From the NCBI GenBank assembly GCA_017590115.1, contig JAGGNK010006448.1:15253860-15317859 (forward strand): a stretch of DNA of 64,000 bases. Direction: 5' to 3'. Both the position numbers and the translations under genes were made by a program. Positions 14,220 through 27,000 of the stretch are shown here, one piece after another (position 1 is the stretch's first letter; each line of letters opens with the position of its first letter). The stretch comes from Montifringilla adamsi (lineage: Eukaryota; Chordata; Aves; Passeriformes; Passeridae). Below the pieces are notes generated by a model that did not search any database, was not told the DNA's origin, and saw only the letters and a program-made list of their open reading frames with translations.

Positions 14220-14491
14220 AAATAATAGCAGAGACATCTTTCATTAAATCAAGGTATTCAAAGACCTATTCAGCCTGGCCCTGACCTTTTTTAGTGATGG
14301 GGCATCCACAACTTCTCTGGTTCACCTTCTCCTGTGTCTTGCCCACTCTTGTAAAAACTGTCCAATCCACATGTCCAACATAAAAAGACTCTCTTTCAGC
14401 TTAAAACCACGGCCCCGTGTTCTGCCACTACCCACTTAGTAAAAAGTCTCTCTCCAGTTCTCTTCAAGCCCCTCTTCAAGTACTGAAGTGC
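14220..14491 (-). mobile_element. Older CR1 LINE, 3' part (interrupted copy)
   Basis: Minus-strand CR1 3' UTR and last ORF2 codons. The plus strand shows complements of 'gttgtggatgccccatc' and of the 'ttttaagctgaaag' region. It breaks off at 14491 in 'acttcagtacttgaagagg' (minus sense), and that sentence continues at 15195. The two pieces are one old CR1 split by a younger CR1. Its ATTCTATG tail is not readable. Confidence 0.85.
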
Positions 14492-15194
14492 TAAATGTTG
14501 GTAGCTGCAAAGCTTAACATGACCCAGCCATGCATGCTAACAGCCCAGAAATCCAATCATATCTTGGGCTGCATCCAACGCAGCATGGCCAGCGGCAAGC
14601 AAAGTGATTCTGCCCCTCTACTCTGCTCTCATAAGACCCCACCTGGAGTGCTGCATCCACCTCCGGGGTCCCCATCACAGCAAGGATATGGACTTGCTGG
14701 AGTGAGTCTACGAAGGGCCACCAAGATCATAAGAGGGATGGAGCATGTCTACTATGGAGACATGCTGACACAGTTGGTAGTTCAGCCTGGAGGAGGAAAG
14801 GTTCCAGGGAAATTTTAGAGTAACCTTCAAGTATCTAAAGGGGGGCTACAAGAGAGCTGGAAAGATTTTTAAAAAAGGTCTGTAGTGAAAGGGCAAGGAG
14901 GAAAGGTTTTCAACTAAAAGATGACAGATTAGACATTAGGAAGAAATTCTTTACTGTGAGGGTGGTAAGTCACTAAAACAGGTTATCCAGAAAAATCGTG
15001 GATGCCTTGTCACTGGAAGAGTTTAAAGCCAGGTTGGATGGGACTTGGAGCAATTTGGTCTGGTGAAAGGTGCTCCTGAGCATGATAGCAGGTTTGAACT
15101 AGATGTTCTTCAAAGTCCTTTTCAACTCAGGCCATTATGTGATTCTGTGATTCTATGGTTCTATGATTCTGTGATTCTATAATTCTACAATTCC
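14492..15194 (+). mobile_element. Younger CR1 LINE inserted inside an older CR1
   Basis: Plus-strand CR1 of about 700 bp with an intact 3' end. It starts in mid-ORF2 ('gaccc-agccatgcatgctaacagcc' region), passes 'gctgcatccaacgcagcatgg' and 'ccacctggagtgctgcatcc', and has the 3' UTR words 'gtgagggtggtaagtcact' and 'ttggatgggacttggagca'. It ends with about six copies of the ATTCTATG/ATTCTGTG word at 15137-15192. The preserved tail and 5' truncation are the normal product of CR1 insertion. Frames are broken throughout. Confidence 0.9.
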
Positions 15195-15620
15195 AGGATA
15201 AAATGAGGTCTCTCCAGAGCCTTCTCTTCTCCAGTCTAAACAGCCTCAATTCTCTCATACTGTGTTCATAGGAGAGGTGCTGCAGCTCTCTGATAATTTC
15301 TGTGGCCCTCCCCTGGATCTGCTTTAATATGTTTGTGTCTCTCATTCTTGTAGACCCCTGAGCTGTTCACAGTATTCCAGGTGGGTTCTTAGGAGACAGA
15401 GTAGAGGGGAAAGTTACTTTCCTCCACTTGCTGGCTATGTCACCTTTTATGTAGCTCAGGATTTAATTGGCTTTCTAGGCTGCAACAGGCATTGCTGGCT
15501 TATGTCCAAATTTTCATCCACCAGTGCCTCGATCCCTTCTCCACCAAACTGCTTTCGATCTTTTAAAAGCCCAGGGTTTCCTTTGCTCTGGGCCCTTCCT
15601 TGGAGGCACCAGCTCAAGCT
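15195..15620 (-). mobile_element. Older CR1 LINE, ORF2 part (interrupted copy)
   Basis: Continuation of the piece at 14220-14491. In minus sense it runs to 'ggagagacctcattttatcct' at 15195 and then jumps across the inserted element. The minus frame at 15127-15345 holds the CR1 landmarks LKQIQGRATEIIRELQHLSY and LRLFRLEKRRLWRDLI. Homology weakens after about 15545 and ends near 15620. Confidence 0.85.
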
Positions 15621-15749
15621 GTTATTTTGTTATTTAGTTCTTGCACCAAAATGAAATAATTTTAAGAATTGAGATATCTGAGACTCTACTATGGAAACCT
15701 GGGGTTGAGCCAGTAAGCAAACTCTCTCTGATGGTCTGGATGTGCAAGT

Positions 15750-15972
15750 CTAGCACTGGTCAGGTCCCAAAAGTCTGCTGCACAGCAGCTTCTGTCCCAG
15801 CTCAGGTGGCGTGTTTGTGACTGCCAGAATGGCTTCTATATGGTTGGACAGGAAAGTTTCCTTAACATACAGGACCTTGCTGGTCGGGGACTGTCCTTCC
15901 TTAAGAAGGTTCAGAAGTGTGTATAAATACGTGACGGCAGAGAATGTGGAACCAAGCTCCTGTGAGTAGTGA
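15750..15972 (-). other. Possible terminal coding exon of an unidentified gene
   Basis: On the minus strand a strong splice-acceptor pattern (ttgcttctttttctttctgt-AG, ending at 15973) is followed by 74 codons open to a TAG at 15750. The product begins HYSQELGSTFSAVTYLYTLL and ends QKLLCSRLLGPDQC. It is leucine-rich and helix-like, in the style of ARM/HEAT-repeat proteins. Codons such as GTC, CTG, AAG, CCG and ACG give a GC-rich third position in otherwise AT-rich DNA, as in real coding sequence. The exon would begin in phase 2. I do not recognise the protein. No clear poly(A) signal follows before the CR1 on the left. It could be the last exon of a gene lying to the right, a dead exon, a retrocopy fragment or chance. 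The frame also stays open for about 12 codons above the acceptor. Confidence 0.3.
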
Positions 15973-16084
15973 CTACAGAAAGAAAAAGAAGCAATCAAAG
16001 GGCACAAACTGAAATACAGGAAATTACATTTATAAAGAAACTAGAAAATAAGACTTTAATTTTTAAATAGCTGTGAAACACTAC

Positions 16085-16250
16085 AAGAGGATTGCTAAAG
16101 AGGGTGCAAAATCTTCATCATTGAAAATATTTTAGGGATGACTGAAAATGACCCTGGGTAACCTGCTCTAGGTGTCCATGTTTGAACAAGGGGGACTAGG
16201 TATTCTCCAGAGATTCCTTGCAACACAAACTGATTTTTGATAGTGTGATT
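16085..16250 (+). mobile_element. CR1 3'-end fragment, diverged
   Basis: About 165 bp resembling the last part of the CR1 3' UTR: 'gggtaacctgctctaggtg', 'gaacaagggggactaggta' and 'ctccagagattccttgca'. The ATTCTGTG tail is decayed to 'tagtgtgatta'. It is short and diverged, so the assignment rests on the word order. Confidence 0.65.
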
Positions 16251-16316
16251 ACTCTTACTCACCTTTGATGTAACACATCTGGTCAATACAAGCACAGTCA
16301 CTGATGTGCATACATA

Positions 16317-16658
16317 TGTGGAGATCCTGGGGGGGCATTCCCTGGTCTAGGGAGACACAAGAAGCTTCCCTCAAAAAGCTGTTAGACCCCATTGGCTCCT
16401 TCCCCTGCTCCTATGTCTATTCCTATGTCCCTGAGCCACTCCTTCCCTATCCCCTGACTGGCCCTGACCCTTGTACTGACCTGAGACCAGGGTTAGTCCC
16501 CCAGCCCCTGTACAGAAAAAGCCAGACCCTCTGTGTGTGGGTGCTGGGACTTGAACATCTCACCACGTGGCTGAATAAAACATCTGTGGATATTATACAA
16601 AGCTCCTTTTTGCTTCCTTACCCTGGACTATGCTAGCAGCAATTCAGACTGCTACACA
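16317..16658 (+). mobile_element. Probable solo LTR of an endogenous retrovirus
   Basis: A C/T-rich 342-bp block starts TGTGGAGATC and ends GCTACACA, giving TGTG...CACA ends, and is flanked on both sides by cata (16313-16316 and 16659-16662). A poly(A) signal AATAAA lies at 16574-16579, about 85 bases before the end, in the usual R/U5 position. No internal retroviral sequence adjoins it. A 4-bp duplication would suit a gamma-type (class I) element, but cata lies in a repetitive 'acata' setting, so this is weak. I cannot name the family. Confidence 0.6.
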
Positions 16659-16662
16659 CATA

Positions 16663-18149
16663 CACGCTCCATATATATTTGTTTGCTTCTAACAGTTTTT
16701 CACTAGTGTAAATGGGATTATTTCACTGATGGCTTAGATTAGTTAAGTAAGCAAACAGTGATAGAACTGTAAGCAAGTCGGTGGCAACATCTGGTATGGA
16801 AATCTAATTTTTTTAAAAAATTACAGTATTTACTTTTTTGTTTAAAGAAAACTAGCAGTTAGTTTTACTCCGTCTTTTTACTAAGTTTTGCAGTAGATTT
16901 CATTCCTGTTCTTGACATATGTGTTTGCATATATAAATGTTTAATGTGTTTTTGTTTACTTGACAAAGTAATGCTCCTATAACCAAAGTTTTGAAAGAGA
17001 AATTAGGAGGTCTTCCAACTTGTCTTGAACAAAAAAATATGCCATTAAGAATTCTTATACAAGATGACTGCTTTTGATAGTTCACCTCAGAAATAATATG
17101 GGTTTTTTGTTTCAGAAAACACACATGTAGTGAAAATTTTAGTTTCACTAAAAACATAAAAACATGTAAGTTTCACTTACATGAAAAATGGATGCCTTTG
17201 GGAAGGAAGCAAATGCTAAAAAATGTTGTATCTGTTTGCTTACACATCCCCCATGAGGTGTATATTGTCTACACAGTTGCAACTGATATCAGAGGAAGTT
17301 CATTTACTTGGTATGAGGTTTTATTAATAGATGATTCCTGTAGTCAGAGTACCACTGAAATAGTTTGAGTATATAACTAGTATAGTTTAAAATACTAATT
17401 AAATTGCACATTCCATTATTTATTACTATGTGGAAGAAACAGTTCAGTGAAACTATAAATGTTACAGATTGAAAATACAGAAGAAGTTGATATTGTCTTT
17501 CTTGCCTGTCTTTTCTAATATGCACTAGTTTCATATTCTTTTCATTCATATTTCTTTCATTCTTTTAAAATGAAAAAAATGTGAACAGCTGTCATAAAGC
17601 ACAGTTATGTTACCGTGTTTTTATCAAAAGGTTTAATTTCAGTGATAGTAACAGACACTTGTAAAGAGTATGTTCAGAATTCTAGTATTTCTAGAACTTC
17701 AGCATCAAAATTATGCCCTATAATTTTTGAACCTGAAACTACCTAAGACCCTTCCATGATGAACCTTCTATTCATCAGAGTATGGACAGTATATGTGCCT
17801 GTGACAAGTAAGATTAGAAGCAAATTGATTTACCTATTACACCACAATGGCAGTTATGTATTTGAAGATAAAATAACAGACCAGTTAACCTTCAGATGTT
17901 GAATGTTTTGAAGAACTGAAGACAATCTTGGCAGAAGTCGTAAAGAAATGGTAGAAAGTGTCTCTTCAAGATATAAGTGAACCAGTAGCTTTTTGCTGCA
18001 ATTAGTGATTTAATATTGCTGAAGATCTACTATGTTCCTTATTAATCAATTTCCAAAATGAATTCTGGTAGGGAAATTTCATATTGCCTCCCAATCTATA
18101 GAATTTTTTTGTGGAATATGCTTATTACACAGAGTTAGCTCTGATCCCT
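16663..18149. other. Unique AT-rich intergenic DNA
   Basis: No gene or mobile element recognised. Two minus frames of 81-85 codons (16900-17157 and 17304-17549) have no recognisable protein or splice context. Confidence 0.65.
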
Positions 18150-20175
18150 GCTTCCTCCCTGCAGTGCAGGTTAAAGATGTGAAGAGAAGACTTCCTACTC
18201 CGTTACATTCCTTGGATGGAGATCCATGCCACAGTAAAAATACAAGGGTTATTCATATCTTAGAATTGTCTGAGAGTGGCCACATAGAAATTAGGGCTTG
18301 TCTCTCCAGAAAGGTGGTGGCATCTGTAGCCCAACCAAAGCACATCCACACCAATGCACACAGCTCAGGCAACAAACAGGAGGAGCTGGAAGCCATTGTG
18401 CAGTAGGAAAACTGTGACACAGTTACCATCATGGAAATCTGGTGCAAAGGTGCACACAACTGGACCACAGCAATAGCTGGCTGCAAAATCTGCAGAAGGG
18501 ATAGGAAAGGAAGGAGAGGCAGTAGGGTGATCCTGTATGGTAAAGGGTGGTATGACTGTCTGGAGCTTTATGACTGTTATGATAGGACTGACTGTTTATG
18601 GTTAAGAATCAGGGGGAAGACAACAACGCAGACATCCTGGTGGGAGTCTGTTATACACCACCCAACCATGATGAAGAGGCAGACAAAAATAGTCTATAAG
18701 CAGTTGGAAGAAGTCTCATGATGCCTGGCCCTTTTTCTTATGGGCGATTTCAACACACCAGGTGTCTGCTGAAAATACAATGCAGCAGAGAGAAAACAGT
18801 CTAGAAGGCTCCTGGAATGTGTGGGACATATATAACTGGTGAGTCAGCAAGGACATGGGCTCCATTAGACCTGTTTGTGAACAGAGAAGGACTGGTGGAT
18901 GATGTGGTGCTTGGAGATTATCTTGATCATGACAATAGAGTGTTCCATCTGCAGAGGAGTAAGGAGGTGGGATCAGCAAAACATGGCCTTCAGAAGGGCA
19001 GACATAGCTTGTTCAGGAGGCTGATTGACAGTGTCCCTTCAGAGGCAGTTCTGAAGGGCAAAAGAGTCCAGGAAGACTTGGCATTCTTCAAGGAAATGTT
19101 AAGCACATGGGAACAGGTCATCCCTGTGTGCCAATAGATGCACTGGCAGAGAAGAAGATCAGACTGTCTGAACAGAGAGCTTTGACTGGAACTCAGGCAG
19201 GAAAAAGAGAATTTATGACCTTTGTAAGAAATGGAAGGAAACTCAAGAGCTCAAGGAAACTCAAGAAACTAGAAGGATGTGTGAGACTATTCAGGAAGTA
19301 AATTTGAAAGGTCAAAGCCCACATGGATTCTGGGCTTACTATTGGCATAGAAAACAATAAATGCATTTCCATAAATACATCAGCAAAAAAAGGAGGGCCA
19401 AGAAAAAACTCTATCCTTAGTTGGATTCTGGGGAAACATAGTTACAAAGCCTTGGGGCCAGGTTTTTTTACTATCTTTATCAGCATATGAGCCAGGGACA
19501 TTGTATGAGGTTCAGGAAGGTAATGTGCAAGTTCCTGCACTTCAGTCACAACAACTCCATGCAGTGCTATGGGCTTGGGGAAGAGTGACTGGAAATCTGC
19601 CCAGAAAGAGTGCGGACAGCAGGCCTAGGGCAGTTATTGCCCCCCTGTACATGGCACAGTGAGGCTGCATCTTGAATACTGTGTTCAGTTTTGGGTCACT
19701 CACTGCAAGAAAGATATCGAGCTGCTGGAGAAAGTCCAGAGAAGAACATATTTGGCACAGGGCCTGGAGCACAAATCTTATGACAATAGCTGATGGAACT
19801 GGAGTTATTTAGCCTGGAGAAAAGGAGGCTCAGGGGGGACTTTATCAGTCTCTACAACAACCTGGAAGGAGGTTTTATTCAGGTGAGTGTCTGTCTCTTC
19901 TTCCACGTAACAAAATGAAATGCCTTCTGGTTGCACCAGGGGAGGTTTAGACTGAATATAAGAATGACTTCTAATGTAGTGGAAAGATTTGTCTGACACT
20001 GTAATTGGGTGCCCAGGGAAGTGGTTGAGTTTCCGCCCCTGCAGGTATTTTAAATGTGTGGATATGGGACTTGGGAACATGGTTTAGTGGTGCCTTGACT
20101 GTGAGAGTTTAATGGTTAGCAAAGTACTCTTAGAGATCTTTTTCAAAATGAATGATTCTATGATTATGCTATTAT
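18150..20175 (+). mobile_element. CR1 LINE with endonuclease half and 3' end, middle deleted
   Basis: The largest contiguous CR1 here. From 18160 to about 19440 it encodes, with stops and frameshifts, the N-terminal ORF2 apurinic endonuclease. Landmarks are SRKVVASVAQPKHIHTNAHS, KQEELEAIVQ, the CLWLRIRGK strand, VGVCYTPPN-like sequence, 'ggcgatttcaac' (the GDFN catalytic motif) near 18743 and DLFVNREGLVDDVV. At about 19440 it jumps to the end of ORF2 ('gcacttcagtcacaacaact'), so nearly all of the reverse-transcriptase palm is missing. A second small gap near 19610 removes about 110 bases of family sequence. It ends in the 3' UTR with ATGATTCTATGATTATG at about 20153-20169. It is inactive. The upstream end, near 18150, lies at or just before the ORF2 start. 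Confidence 0.92.
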
Positions 20176-23100
20176 CATCTCAAAATATCTTGTTGTCTCT
20201 TCTTCATCAATGCTTCAATATTTTAAATATGTGCTAGACATATATTAAAAATGTAACTGAAGTCAGTTGAATCTGAGTTTCTTATCCAGAGATGTACTGG
20301 GGAGGAAAATTTCCTAGATAATAATTTACAACACATGTCTTTTTCAGAATAATGAGTGTAAAATATGACTGCATGTATATATTTCACTTACCATCACAAG
20401 GCAGGTGTAATATTAGGTAAATTCACATTAAACACAATAAAAATTAACAGCCTTGTGACAACTGCACGTATCTTCCTAGATTCAAAAACCTGTTTTTCCA
20501 TAGGTCTCATGTCTGAAGTATTGGATTTAAGTTATCATTAGATGTAGTTTGGACTATTAGTTCATGTGTCAACAGCACTGCAAATATAGCTACAACGTCT
20601 GATTCATTTTGGAGTTGGATTGTAAGTACCAAATACTATGTTCTCAGTTCTTTTGAAATCTAAAAATGACTGTCATTTATAATGGTACCTGTTCTTTTAA
20701 TGACAACATTCACATATCAAACTAAAAATATTGCAGTAGAACATCAAAATTGCCACCACCTTGCTTATATATATGACAAGAAAAGAGAAACAACAGATAT
20801 CAACAAATTAAAGACACCAGTAATCCTAGTATCTTGAATTTATTAAGAGTTCTGTTTCTTTTTAGATAAATAGAGTCCCTCCAATTATTAGTAGAGTTGT
20901 AGGATTCCAGGGTGAAAACTTCCTTAAAACAACACAAGTTAGTATTATTAGTTGGACTTCAGTATGGCTATTATGTGATTATAGAGTCAATATGAATAAA
21001 AACAATTTAGAAGATGAAACATAAAAAATTATATATTTAATAGGATTCATTTATTCGTAGAGACAAGGAAAATAAATCTAAAATTTCTGCAAATCTAAAC
21101 TAGATACTGACTTTAATTACTTCATGATTTCATATATGTCAATTTAAAAAATCTATTAATAGTAGAGCATCAATTTTCAAAGTAAAGCAGAGGGATTTAA
21201 CTGTGTGAATTCTAGTCATGTCAAACTGAGTCACAAACCTGCAAATCTGCATTTGAAAATGTAATGTTTTGTGTTCAAAGAGAAATTCATTGCGAAATGC
21301 AAAATGATGTAGAAGCTAAAGTAAACGCATTTATACGTAAAATTTTAACTCAATATTTTCATTGACACATACAATTTCACAAAAGCGGCCTGGAACATTT
21401 TCTTAGAGTATATGGTATAAAAATGAGTTTTGGACAGTTTCAAGTGTTATTTTAAATTATTTGCAAATATGACATGTATTATGCATTCTGTTCTTCATTT
21501 CTTGAATATATTTTTATATCTCTTTTCCAAAGTAATAAGAAGGAAAGAGCAGCTAAACTTTGCACAGCTTTTATTTTTGCAGATAGTGTGTCATCTTTAT
21601 TAAATAAAAGTAGTAAACATTTAAATTTTCCAGACTACAAATGTAATGTATTAATGAGGAAGTAGTAGAACTTCATTCTGGGTGTGTGCTTGTTAGAGAT
21701 CAATATAGCTCCTATTGGTATCAGTGACTTAAAATTTTAAACTCAGTAAAACATGCATCAATCAACTTTCAACAATAAATTACTTCTTAATCTAAGGTAG
21801 ACTAAGGGGCCATTATTTATATCTGGTAATATAATTGAAAAATGTAAGCTGTTTATGAAGTATAAATACCATTTAAATAAGCTTTTTCTTTCCTATCTTT
21901 TATATTGCAAGTTGGTTTAGAATAAAGTATAGAAGTTTGAATGTCATAAGGTAAAAACATCAGTCTCATGTTTTTGATTGTAACTAGGATTTAAAAAGTA
22001 GGTTTGTTAGACTAGAATTAAGTTTTTTGAATTTGTGTTGTGTTGTATTCCAAACCACATGAAGCTGATCTTGGGATGAAAGTAGTATTAAAGTGGATAA
22101 GTAAAATTTGTTCTCTGTTTAAGTGATTTGTGCACTGCTAGAACAAAGGAATTTGAAATGCTTTCAAAAGTGGAAAAAAAACCCAAAAAACATATAGGTT
22201 GTGTTCCTGTAGAAAATAAAAAAAAATTACACAACAAGCATGGCATCCCAAAACAAAATATTCTCATAACTGGACTTGAAAGCTAAAGGTCCTCATCCAT
22301 AAAATCATATCCAGATGAAATTATCCTCTAATGACACACAACTAAATTCCAAGTAACTTTATATTTGCATTATGAAAGGGAAGATATCGATTTAATGTCT
22401 ATCTCTAATTATCTAATTATTAATTATGTCTAATGAAATTATTATCAGCCTTTCTTCTGGGATCCAGGTTCTCAGAAGGGAATAGGAAGCATAGATGGGA
22501 CACCAGCTAAGTTTCCAGAGTCATGTGAAGAGCATTTCCAGTAGCAGGATTTGACTTAAATAACATTGAGGCAATCCTGCTCTCTATTGACAGACCTCGG
22601 TGATTGTGACTACACATGGTGAAAACTCAGCTGAAGCTGTAATGAATCCAATACTAAAGGTGAGGAGAAGGAATCTGCACATTGCAACTAGCCCTATGCC
22701 TTTAGTATATCTAACCCATGTTTGTGTGTAGACCAATTCACAGATGCCCAACACAGACCATCTCCAATGGGGTTTTTAAGCCTGTATACATCAAGGCATT
22801 TATAGCCTGGTCTGCCTTGTTTTCTGCCTTCAGACATGTTTATAACTAAAAATGCAACTTATGGGTGTACTAAATCTTTACACTAAATTTTCAGTTCCCA
22901 GTGATATTAATAGAAACTACATATGATGCACGTACCGAGGTATGATTTGAACTTCAGGAATAAAATGCCTGAAAATCTGGGCTATGACAAAAAAAAAAAA
23001 AATCCTATTCTTGTGATTGCTCTGCAAAGCCTTATTTCCATTATTTTTTTTTTTTAATAGAACTTGGGAAGCCATTCTTCACGTGAATGAGCATGAGCTC

Positions 23101-23804
23101 AACCCCCTTCCATTTACTGAAAAACAGACCAGGTCTCTTCTCTAGCAGAAACCCAATATTTTTTTTTCCTGATGTGTTTAACCATGCCACAGGTGATGTA
23201 CAACAACAGACAAAACAAGTACCACCACTGTTATGATCTGATTATAAGAGATGCCTCTGCCTGAATTAAGGTTCAAATGAGACCATATGCAGAAGTCAAT
23301 ACCACATTTTTTTTTAACAGTAAAAGTGATGTACAGAGAAAGAAACAGGGGGAGAGGCAGGGAAAGGAAAAGAAAGATAGTAAATAAAAAAGAGAGATTA
23401 AGGAAAGATACCACACCACATGGATGCCTGCGACATCCCATTTTTCCCTTTTCACCCTGATCTTCTCAGTGGTGGGGGTCCCAGAGTCCTTCTTCTGGAG
23501 GTGCCACTTTTATACAGCCCAAGTCACAGATATCCACAGGGTGCAGGTGCAATTCCTGTAACTTGAGGTGGCATGTGTATATGACTGCTGCTGAGAAAAC
23601 AGACATAAAATTATGTATGTGGTGTATAATTTCCCAGTCGCAGAGACAAGACTTGTCTTGTTGGATGTGTTCAACTTAAGGAACCAAAAAAGAGGCAAGA
23701 AAAGAATGAGGTAGAGAGAACAGTGCTGTTGAGACAGGTAGTGCAGTCATCTTCAGTAGGCAAACCATCACTTAGAAAGCTAAGAAGATCAAAGCTACCT
23801 GGGG
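20176..23804. other. Unique AT-rich intergenic DNA
   Basis: No gene or mobile element recognised. It contains an A-run near 22990, a T-run near 23045 and a purine-rich stretch at 23325-23400. The minus frames over 23178-23455 are translations of that purine-rich low-complexity DNA and are not genes. Confidence 0.65.
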
Positions 23805-24083
23805 TTTTTGGGTTTTTTTTTTCTTTTTTTTTTTTTCAACAATTGAATGCAAATGAATTATCATGAGTTTTCAGAAGAATTAAGTTCTCCATCAAAAAAA
23901 CACGGGATTTGCCATGTGCCACCATAAATCAGCAATACATCCTTGTTTTTTTTTTTTTGGTTTTTTTTTTTTTTAAACAATTGAATGCAAACGAATGATC
24001 ATGAATTTTCAGAAGAATTAAGTTCTCCATCAAAAAAACACGGGATTTGCCATGTGCCACCATAAATCAGCAATACATCCTTG
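23805..24083. repeat. Young tandem duplication, 138-bp unit, two copies
   Basis: The 103-bp core at 23843-23945 is repeated at 23981-24083 with only three differences (about 97% identity). Each core is preceded by its own T-rich tract (23806-23836 and 23945-23974). The unit has no coding content and begins in a poly(T) tract, so slippage or unequal exchange between T tracts is a natural origin. Sequence to the right (24084 on) is single copy. Confidence 0.95.
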
Positions 24084-27000
24084 TGGAAAAGAAGACCAAT
24101 TGTGTCCAAGGCTGCATTAGGAGGATTATTACTAACAGGGACTGAAGCATCTCTTTGATGAGGAAAGACTGAGAGGTGTGAATTTTCAGTCTGGATAAGA
24201 TAAGGCTGAGGGAGGGGAAGTCATATAAACAGACATAAATGTCTGAAGGGAGGTGCAGTGATGCTGGACTCAGGTTCTTTTCAGTGATGCCGAGTGAGAG
24301 AGGCAATAGGCACAAAGTGAAACACAGAAGTCTCCATCTGAGACTATTTTCCACTGTGTGCTGAAAGATTTACTGGTACCACGAGGATATTTTAAGAAGC
24401 AAAATTGCTAAACACTGAAAGGAGAAAAAAAAATCTGAACTGTAAAATAACCAGTCTGATAAACTTTCAGTCTTTTATCATAGCAAGGAAAATAGTCTGA
24501 CATGTTCTTTCTGTGATAGACAATGTTTTGAAATATACAGAAAAATTATGAACAAAATACACAGTATATGATAAACAGATTACAAAATGCATTGAAATCA
24601 TATAATACATTGAAATAGATAGAATCTCTGGAAAGACACCCAAGCACCATGTTTTATTCAGACAAAAAGAAAAAGGTGTCAGGAACTCTCAATTTTTTTT
24701 ACTTACTTTAATGGAAGCTATGCCTCCATAGTGGTCCTTAAAAAGCTATTCAATATCATACAAAGATTGGACCTAATTCATAATTTGGCTGCATTTTAAT
24801 TTGCTAGATAAAGGAATCAGAGAGACCCTGAGTTCAGCTTCCTTAAGAGGTTCAAGTAACTTCATCCTACATGGTCTAAGTTTTGGGTTTGTTTTTTTTT
24901 TTTTTTTAACACTTCCAATTACGACTTTCTGTCTTTATTAAGAGTGAAATTTTGGTATTCTTTGTTAGGAATACTTAGTTGGGAATTTGACTATTAATTT
25001 CAGTGGAGCTGATTTTTTTTACTGCTCATTGGCAGATGTTTTATATAAAAACGTCTACCTTCACATTGATATTTTGTACTGCTTTTCTTTTGTAGTTCTT
25101 TGTAGAAAAAACAAATAAAAAAGCCCCAAACAAACAAACAAAACCTAACAAAACAAACATGCAAAACAACAAACAAACAAACAAACTGACCAACCAACAA
25201 AAAAAAAAAAACACCTCCCTGCTTCCAGTAATGTATTCTGTTCATTTTTCTTTAAGGATAATACTGCCTAGGTCTTCTTGAAATTAGAATCCTGAATAAA
25301 GTTTTGAATTTTACTCAAGGTCAAACATTGTTTCTTGAAGTTCATCTAACTTTTATGTCCAGATAACATGGGATTCTTTTATGTTAAAAAAAATAGATAT
25401 ATGTTTACTTTTATCTGAAATCTTAAAGGAAGAGAAGGAGTTGTGTACAGTTCCCTAAACTTTATTTCTTATATCCTATTCTATTTCCTCACATTGAACA
25501 TATGCATTAAATATATGAGAGCATTTTTTCCTTCCTATTTTGAAGAAAATAGGCAAAGTTGCATTGCCCCATTTATGAAATCTAAATCATTTATGAGAGA
25601 AAATTGTTGCAGTCTATCCAAATGTAAAAAAAGAGTTTCTGAAGAGTACAAACCACTTATAAGATTTTTTTTCTGTTTACATTCAGGAGAAGAAGCTGTT
25701 ATTGTCTAGAGTGTTTCATCTGCTCAGTGTAGCATTAAGTAAATATCTCTCTGCAGGTTATCACTATGCCAGCAGGGAGCTTAGATGCATGTGTGCACAA
25801 TTGCTCTCAGCATTTAAAAAAACAAGAAAACTATATGTTTGAATGTAGAGTTAAACAGGTAATGCAAAAAAGTATTGGAGAAACTTATTTCTGCTGTATG
25901 TAGTACACTTTTGTATGCCATATACTTTACACCCCAAACTGTGTGGTAGACTGAGATTTATATTCATACAAAATCTGGCTAAGGACACAGAGAAAGCATT
26001 CATGCTGGGGTGTCTTAGCATGTCAAGTTTCCATCAAAACCAGTCAACACATGCATCTGGTGTGTCTGAAGAATCTGTTTTAATTCAGAATTATATTTAT
26101 TTGTCAGTCACAACTTCTTTTAATTTAAGAAAATTTCTTTCTAGGAACTTCATAAGAATAATTGATTTTTTAGTACCACGTAATCAAATATAAGTGAGAA
26201 ACTTTGTATGGAACATTTTCTTGTAACTCCTTCCTGTGTAAACTAGGAATTTATGGCTCTTTTGCTTCCTCACTGAACTCTTCTAGTGTCCAGATTTGGG
26301 GTGAGGAAGCAAGACAATGTTTAAATAATTGAAGATGTGCAGAAGGTTAGAAGTTAAGCAAAGGACAGAGGTACATATGCATGACTTGAAATGTTTATAA
26401 GAAAAATTCTAAAAAAGTAGGTTGGGAAAATTTTCTTATTAACAGTGTAATCCAGGGTTTTGCCTCTAAACTTCCCATTTCATCCTGTTTCTAATAGAAG
26501 CAGAGTTTGATGCACCGAAAATAATACAAGTCTAGATCCAAACCAAGAACTTACATTATATGTGTGTTGACCTATGTGGCTTGAAAACCTCACTGCTTAC
26601 GGTTCAGTTTCTTAAAGATCCTGAGTTCTCCCAATCAAGTTTCTTCAAAGCCTTCAGCCCTCTACACATAAATGGCAGCATCTCAGGGACGATAGTGTTT
26701 CCATTTCTGAGTTATACCTACAGTTGTCTTTGAGTCTGGTGACACTGAGAACAAAGTCCAGATCTGAAATCATAGGAGGAAACTGATCCCTTGTGCATCT
26801 ATTGAGAACACTTATCTTAGAAGAAATCATAAAAGACACTACTTCCAATTAAAATGTGACGAAGAAGGAAACACTTCCACTTATAAATTAATGGCTTTGT
26901 GAGATGAAGTGATAACTTATATTTCTATGTTTCAAAAGGAATTTCAGGCTTGGGTGTGCCATAAGGATATTTCACAACCAGTTTTGTCTCCTTTTCCAGC

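Noticed and set aside
18817..19137. 106-codon plus-strand frame as a host gene
   Set aside because: It is part of the CR1 ORF2 endonuclease region at 18150-20175.
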